NCBI GenBank assembly: GCA_023388235.1
Contig: JAEWGQ010000411.1
Location: 1-8,831, forward strand
Origin: Actinomycetes bacterium
GTDB taxonomy: Bacteria; Actinomycetota; Actinomycetes; Actinomycetales; Cellulomonadaceae
Direction: 5' to 3'
DNA length: 8,831 bases
Numbering within the stretch: the first letter of the stretch is position 1; each line of letters opens with the position of its first letter. Of the stretch, positions 6,188 to 8,831 are shown one piece after another. The notes below the pieces were generated by a model. It was not told the DNA's origin and did not search any database. It was given only the letters and a program-made list of their open reading frames with translations. Position numbers and translations under genes: made by a program.

Positions 6188-6882
6188 ACGTCCTGTCCTG
6201 GCTGTTCGACGCCCAGCTCGTCGTGGCGGGCCACCCGGTGCTGTGGCGCGAGGTGGTCGGCAACCTGTTCGGCCTGGCGTCGGCGCTCGGCGGCCTGCGC
6301 CGGCGGGTGTGGGCGTGGCCGGTCGGCATCGTCGGGAACGTGCTGCTGTTCACGGTGTTCCTCGGCGGGGTGTTCCACACGCCGCAGGACCGCGACCTGT
6401 ACGGGCAGGCGGGCCGCCAGGTGTTCTTTGTGGCCGTGGCGGTCTACGGCTGGGTGCGCTGGTCGCAGGCGCGCCGGGCGGCGGACGCGGCCGGGGACGC
6501 CGACGCGCCGGCGGTGGTGCCCCGGTGGGCGGGCCGCTCGGGGTGGGTGCAGATCGGCGTCGTCGGCGTGGTCGGGACCGTGGTGTGCGCGGTCGTGTTC
6601 GACGCGCTCGGGTCGTGGGGGCCGTGGGCGGACGCGTGGATCTTCGTCGGCTCGCTGCTCGCGACGTACGGCATGGCCCGCGGCTGGATCGAGTTCTGGT
6701 TGATCTGGATCGCGGTGGACGCGGTGGGCGTGCCGCTGCTGCTGTCGGCGGGCTACTACCCGTCCGCGGTGCTGTACCTCGTGTACGCGGGCGTGGTGGT
6801 GTCGGGGTTCGTCGTCTGGTGGCGCGCCCGCGACCGGGCGGAGCCGCAGCAGGTCACGGCGGGTGCCGGGGTGTCCGGCTGA
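6184..6882 (+). CDS. ribM: PnuC-family transporter, probable riboflavin importer RibM
   Basis: A 232-residue integral membrane protein of the PnuC family. About seven hydrophobic segments can be placed at roughly 20-37, 43-62, 74-93, 123-141, 150-165, 169-187 and 192-213. Family marks are [26 protein letters not shown] followed by YGWVRW (residues 71-93), and [20 protein letters not shown] (168-187). PnuC proteins carry nicotinamide riboside, but members inside FMN-riboswitch operons of actinobacteria (RibM of Corynebacterium and Streptomyces) import riboflavin and analogues. The context here, last gene of a complete rib operon with a 4-base GTGA overlap to ribH, supports riboflavin as substrate. 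No Shine-Dalgarno is seen, so translation probably depends on ribH termination. A charged cytoplasmic-type loop (94-120) and a polar tail are the variable parts. Substrate remains inferred. Confidence 0.88.
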   Translation: MNVLSWLFDAQLVVAGHPVLWREVVGNLFGLASALGGLRRRVWAWPVGIVGNVLLFTVFLGGVFHTPQDRDLYGQAGRQVFFVAVAVYGWVRWSQARRAADAAGDADAPAVVPRWAGRSGWVQIGVVGVVGTVVCAVVFDALGSWGPWADAWIFVGSLLATYGMARGWIEFWLIWIAVDAVGVPLLLSAGYYPSAVLYLVYAGVVVSGFVVWWRARDRAEPQQVTAGAGVSG

Positions 6883-6907
6883 GCGGCGCCGCGGTGTCCG
6901 GCGGGCG

Positions 6908-6932
6908 GGCGGCGCGGCGGGCCCGCGCCGCC
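6908..6932 (+). terminator. Strong GC hairpin ending the rib operon
   Basis: A perfect 10-bp stem, GGCGGCGCGG (6908-6917) with CCGCGCCGCC (6923-6932) and a 5-base loop CGGGC, lies 25 bases after the ribM stop. It is the most stable simple hairpin noticed outside the riboswitch. No U-tract follows. It also covers the -35 position of the hisE promoter, so its role could be termination, promoter overlap or both. Confidence 0.5.
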
Positions 6933-6939
6933 GACCGTC

Positions 6940-6945
6940 TACCCT
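6940..6945 (+). promoter_or_regulatory. Probable -10 element of a leaderless hisE promoter
   Basis: TACCCT fits TANNNT and ends 7 bases before the hisE GTG at 6953, the spacing expected for a leaderless transcript. No Shine-Dalgarno precedes the GTG. The -35 position (about 6917-6922) lies within the GC hairpin and shows no TTGACA similarity. Confidence 0.55.
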
Positions 6946-6952
6946 GGCGGGC

Positions 6953-7216
6953 GTGAAGACGTTCGACACGCTGTTCGCGGAGCTCACCGACAAGGCGACC
7001 ACCCGGCCCGAGGGCTCGGGCACCGTGCGGGAGCTGGACGCCGGGGTCCATGCGATCGGCAAGAAGATCGTCGAGGAGGCGGCCGAGGTCTGGATGGCCG
7101 CGGAGCACGAGGGGGACGTCCGCACCGCCGAGGAGATCTCCCAGCTCCTGTACCACCTGCAGGTGCTCATGGTCGCGAAGGGGCTCACCCTCGACGACGT
7201 GTACGCCCACCTCTGA
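6953..7216 (+). CDS. hisE: Phosphoribosyl-ATP pyrophosphohydrolase
   Basis: Hydrolyses phosphoribosyl-ATP to phosphoribosyl-AMP plus pyrophosphate, the second step of histidine synthesis. 87 residues, an all-helical stand-alone HisE as in actinobacteria, not fused to HisI. Seen: [11 protein letters not shown] at the N-terminus, [18 protein letters not shown], the metal-binding [15 protein letters not shown], and [15 protein letters not shown]. In the last motif many bacteria have Asp where this protein has Gln; as I recall, mycobacterial HisE also has Gln there. The GTG at 6953 is chosen because it gives the family N-terminus and sits 7 bases after a -10-like box. A GTG at 6863 in the same frame would add 30 Arg/Gly-rich residues overlapping ribM and is rejected. 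hisG follows after 28 bases. Confidence 0.95.
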   Translation: MKTFDTLFAELTDKATTRPEGSGTVRELDAGVHAIGKKIVEEAAEVWMAAEHEGDVRTAEEISQLLYHLQVLMVAKGLTLDDVYAHL

Positions 7217-7244
7217 ACCGCCCCCACGCCCCGAAGGAACCCCC

Positions 7245-8093
7245 GTGCTGAGGATCGCCGTCCCCAACAAGGGCTCGCTCGCCGAGCCCGCCGCCGAGAT
7301 GCTCCGCGAGGCGGGCTACCGCCAGCGCCGCGACTCGCGCGAGCTCGTCCTGCCCGACGCCGACAACGACGTCGAGTTCTTCTTCCTGCGCCCCCGCGAC
7401 ATCGCGGTGTACGTCGGGACCGGCACCGTCGACGTCGGCATCACCGGCCGCGACCTGCTCCTGGACTCCGGCTCGCCGGCCACCGAGCACCTGCGGCTCG
7501 GGTTCGCCCGGTCGACGTTCCGGTTCGCCACGCAGGCCGGCACGATGAACGACGTCCGCGAGGTCGCCGGCCGGCGCGTCGCGACGTCCTACCCCGTGCT
7601 CGTCGGGGAGTACCTGCGGTCCCACGACGTCGAGCCGGCCGAGATCGTCCGCCTGGACGGCGCGGTGGAGACCGCGATCCGCCTGGGCGTGGCCGACGTG
7701 ATCGCCGACGTGGTGGAGACGGGCACGACCCTGCGGGCCGCCGGCCTCGACGTGTTCGGCGAGCCGATCCTGCGCTCGGAGGCCGTGCTGGTGCGCCGGG
7801 CGGACGGCACGGAGCCGGCCGGCCTGGACGTGCTCACGCGCCGGCTGCAGGGCGTGCTGACCGCCCGCGAGTACGTGCTGATGGACTACGACGTGCCGAC
7901 GGCGCTCGTCGAGCAGGCCGTCGCGATCACCCCGGGCCTCGAGTCGCCGACGGTGTCGCCGCTGCACAACCGCGACTGGTCCGCGGTCCGGGCGATGGTG
8001 CGCCGCGCCGAGACCAACCGGGTGATGGACGCGCTCTACGAGGTGGGGGCCCGCGCGATCCTCGTCACGTCGATCCACGCCTGCCGGCTCTGA
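7245..8093 (+). CDS. hisG: ATP phosphoribosyltransferase, long form
   Basis: Catalyses the first committed step of histidine synthesis, ATP plus PRPP to phosphoribosyl-ATP. 282 residues, the long hexameric form with a C-terminal regulatory domain, so it should not need HisZ. Seen: [15 protein letters not shown] (2-16), [28 protein letters not shown], the PRPP-binding loop [14 protein letters not shown] (about 7692-7733), SEAVLVRR, and from about residue 200 a small ferredoxin-like domain with [22 protein letters not shown] and the ending [14 protein letters not shown]. In this family that domain binds histidine for feedback inhibition. The GTG at 7245 is chosen by the family start and GAAGGA (7233-7238) 6 bases upstream. 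It is co-oriented with hisE, 28 bases apart, and probably co-transcribed. The other his genes are not in the window. Confidence 0.97.
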   Translation: MLRIAVPNKGSLAEPAAEMLREAGYRQRRDSRELVLPDADNDVEFFFLRPRDIAVYVGTGTVDVGITGRDLLLDSGSPATEHLRLGFARSTFRFATQAGTMNDVREVAGRRVATSYPVLVGEYLRSHDVEPAEIVRLDGAVETAIRLGVADVIADVVETGTTLRAAGLDVFGEPILRSEAVLVRRADGTEPAGLDVLTRRLQGVLTAREYVLMDYDVPTALVEQAVAITPGLESPTVSPLHNRDWSAVRAMVRRAETNRVMDALYEVGARAILVTSIHACRL

Positions 8094-8107
8094 CGGGGTC
8101 GGGGGCC

Positions 8108-8602
8108 GTGACGGAGCCGGGGCGGGCCGCGCGGGACGGCGACGGCGGGCGCCGGCCGGCGCTCGACGACGTGTTCCGCCCGCGGGCCGCGCGCCTCGTC
8201 ACCGGCACGCTCGCGGTGGTGGTCGGGATCGCGACGGCGCTGCTGATCGTGCTGCTGTCCAGCACGGGGATCGAGGGCTGGTCCGCGGCGGACCTGGCGG
8301 GCATCGGCCTGGTGGGGCTCGCGATCGTGGGCTTCCTGTGGCGCCAGGCCACCGTGTCCGCCACCCCGACGCCGGAGGGCCTGCGGGTGCGGAACCTCGG
8401 CGGCACGCGGACCGTCGCGTGGGCCGAGATCGTGTGGGTCCGGTTCGGCGAGGGCCGGCCGTGGGTGCAGCTGGACCTCGCGGACGGTGACACGCTCGCG
8501 GTCATGGGCGTGCAGCGCTCGGACGGCGAGCGGGCGCGACGTGAGGCCCGCCGCCTGGCGACGCTCGTGGCGGCGCGGACCCGGACCGACCGGGACGACT
8601 GA
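8108..8602 (+). CDS. Small membrane protein with probable bacterial PH domain
   Basis: 164 residues. A charged, probably cytoplasmic N-terminus (1-28) is followed by two hydrophobic helices (about 30-50 and 63-79) joined by a short loop. A soluble C-terminal part (about 81-155) has the pattern of the PH_6-type domain seen in actinobacterial Cfp6-like proteins: TPTPEGLRVRNLGGTRTVAWAEI then VWVRFGEG, WVQLDLADGDTLAVMGVQRSDG and a final Arg/Ala-rich helix. Function is unknown; such proteins are usually annotated only as PH-domain membrane proteins. It starts 14 bases after hisG with GTG at 8108 and no clear Shine-Dalgarno, so the start is moderately certain. It is likely read through from hisG, but no functional link to histidine synthesis is evident. 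Confidence 0.85.
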   Translation: MTEPGRAARDGDGGRRPALDDVFRPRAARLVTGTLAVVVGIATALLIVLLSSTGIEGWSAADLAGIGLVGLAIVGFLWRQATVSATPTPEGLRVRNLGGTRTVAWAEIVWVRFGEGRPWVQLDLADGDTLAVMGVQRSDGERARREARRLATLVAARTRTDRDD

Positions 8603-8608
8603 GCCGGG

Positions 8609-8831
8609 TCAGCCCGCCGCGCCGCGCGCGAGCCCCGCGGCGTGCACGCCGGCCGCCGCGGCGGCGAGGAACGCCGCCGGGTCCTGCGCGAGGCCGCGGC
8701 CCATCGTCGACAGCCGCACGGGGGAGCCGCCGAGCGCGGTGAGCAGGTCCTCGCCCGCCGCGACCTCGACCAGCCGGTGCCGGCCTGCGAGCGCACGCGC
8801 CTGCTGCGCGACGCGCCGCCCGACGGCGGCC
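8609..8831 (-). CDS. 3' end of a minus-strand gene, possibly DUF3866 family
   Basis: A minus-strand frame is open from the right edge (last full codon at 8828-8830) to a TGA at 8609-8611, giving 73 C-terminal residues; the start lies outside. Its codons end in G or C in nearly every case, as in the window's real genes. The residues read like a folded C-terminus: GRHRLVEVAAGEDLLTALG, then SPVRLSTMGRGLAQDPAAFL and an Ala-rich final helix ending GLARGAAG. The LSTMGRG...DPAAFLAAAAAG pattern resembles, from memory, the end of actinobacterial DUF3866 proteins; that name is tentative and function is unknown. It converges on the PH-domain gene with only 6 bases between the two stops. Confidence 0.7.
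   Translation of the reverse strand, partial: AAVGRRVAQQARALAGRHRLVEVAAGEDLLTALGGSPVRLSTMGRGLAQDPAAFLAAAAAGVHAAGLARGAAG

Noticed and set aside
3240..6380. Very long open frame on the minus strand opposite ribD-ribH
   Set aside because: It lies antisense to five well-supported genes, and its translation is Arg/Pro/Ala-rich low-complexity sequence with no recognisable domain. Stop-poor antisense frames are expected at this GC content.
6863..6952. Longer hisE reading starting at the GTG at 6863
   Set aside because: It would overlap ribM and the hairpin and add an Arg/Gly-rich stretch not seen in HisE. The leaderless start at 6953 gives the family N-terminus.
8065..8796. Minus-strand open frame opposite the end of hisG and the PH-domain gene
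   Set aside because: It is in a different frame from the minus-strand gene ending at 8609, is Arg/Ser/Pro-rich, and overlaps a supported plus-strand gene.

Overview
This is an ordinary-looking chromosomal housekeeping segment from a very GC-rich actinomycete. Coding third positions are almost all G or C, GTG starts are common, two genes have leaderless-type promoters, and the protein sequences and the gene order rsmB, rpe, rib operon, hisE-hisG fit the Actinomycetota. The style resembles Cellulomonas and related Micrococcales, but that placement is an inference from memory, not a search. I see no mobile element, CRISPR array, tRNA or rRNA.

Layout. Positions 1-1475 hold the 3' part of rsmB (16S rRNA m5C967 methyltransferase), whose start lies left of the window. 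After a terminator-like hairpin comes rpe (1605-2276, ribulose-phosphate 3-epimerase), with a -10 box placed for a leaderless GTG start. The 332-base gap at 2277-2608 holds a terminator-like hairpin, a weak promoter candidate, a canonical FMN riboswitch (2382-2511) and a structured expression platform reaching the ribD start codon.

The riboswitch leads a five-gene operon: ribD (2609-3643), ribE (3643-4290), ribBA (4287-5720), ribH (5717-6187) and a PnuC/RibM-type transporter (6184-6882). Every junction overlaps by 1 or 4 bases. Together the enzymes cover the GTP and ribulose-5-phosphate branches through lumazine synthase and riboflavin synthase; only the phosphatase step is absent, as is usual. 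The last gene probably imports riboflavin, so synthesis and uptake share one FMN sensor. Rpe makes or consumes ribulose 5-phosphate, the RibBA substrate, but is a separate transcription unit.

A 10-bp GC hairpin then separates the rib operon from hisE (6953-7216, leaderless type) and hisG (7245-8093), which catalyse the second and first steps of histidine synthesis. A small two-helix membrane protein with a probable bacterial PH domain follows (8108-8602). The right edge holds the 3' end of a minus-strand gene (8609-8831) ending only 6 bases from it.

The most interesting points are the possible three-way RNA switch between the FMN aptamer and the ribD start, the poly-threonine tail of RibBA that carries the ribH ribosome binding site, and the hairpin lying over the hisE -35 region. 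None amounts to an undescribed system; the window is mostly a well-known pathway with some local peculiarities.
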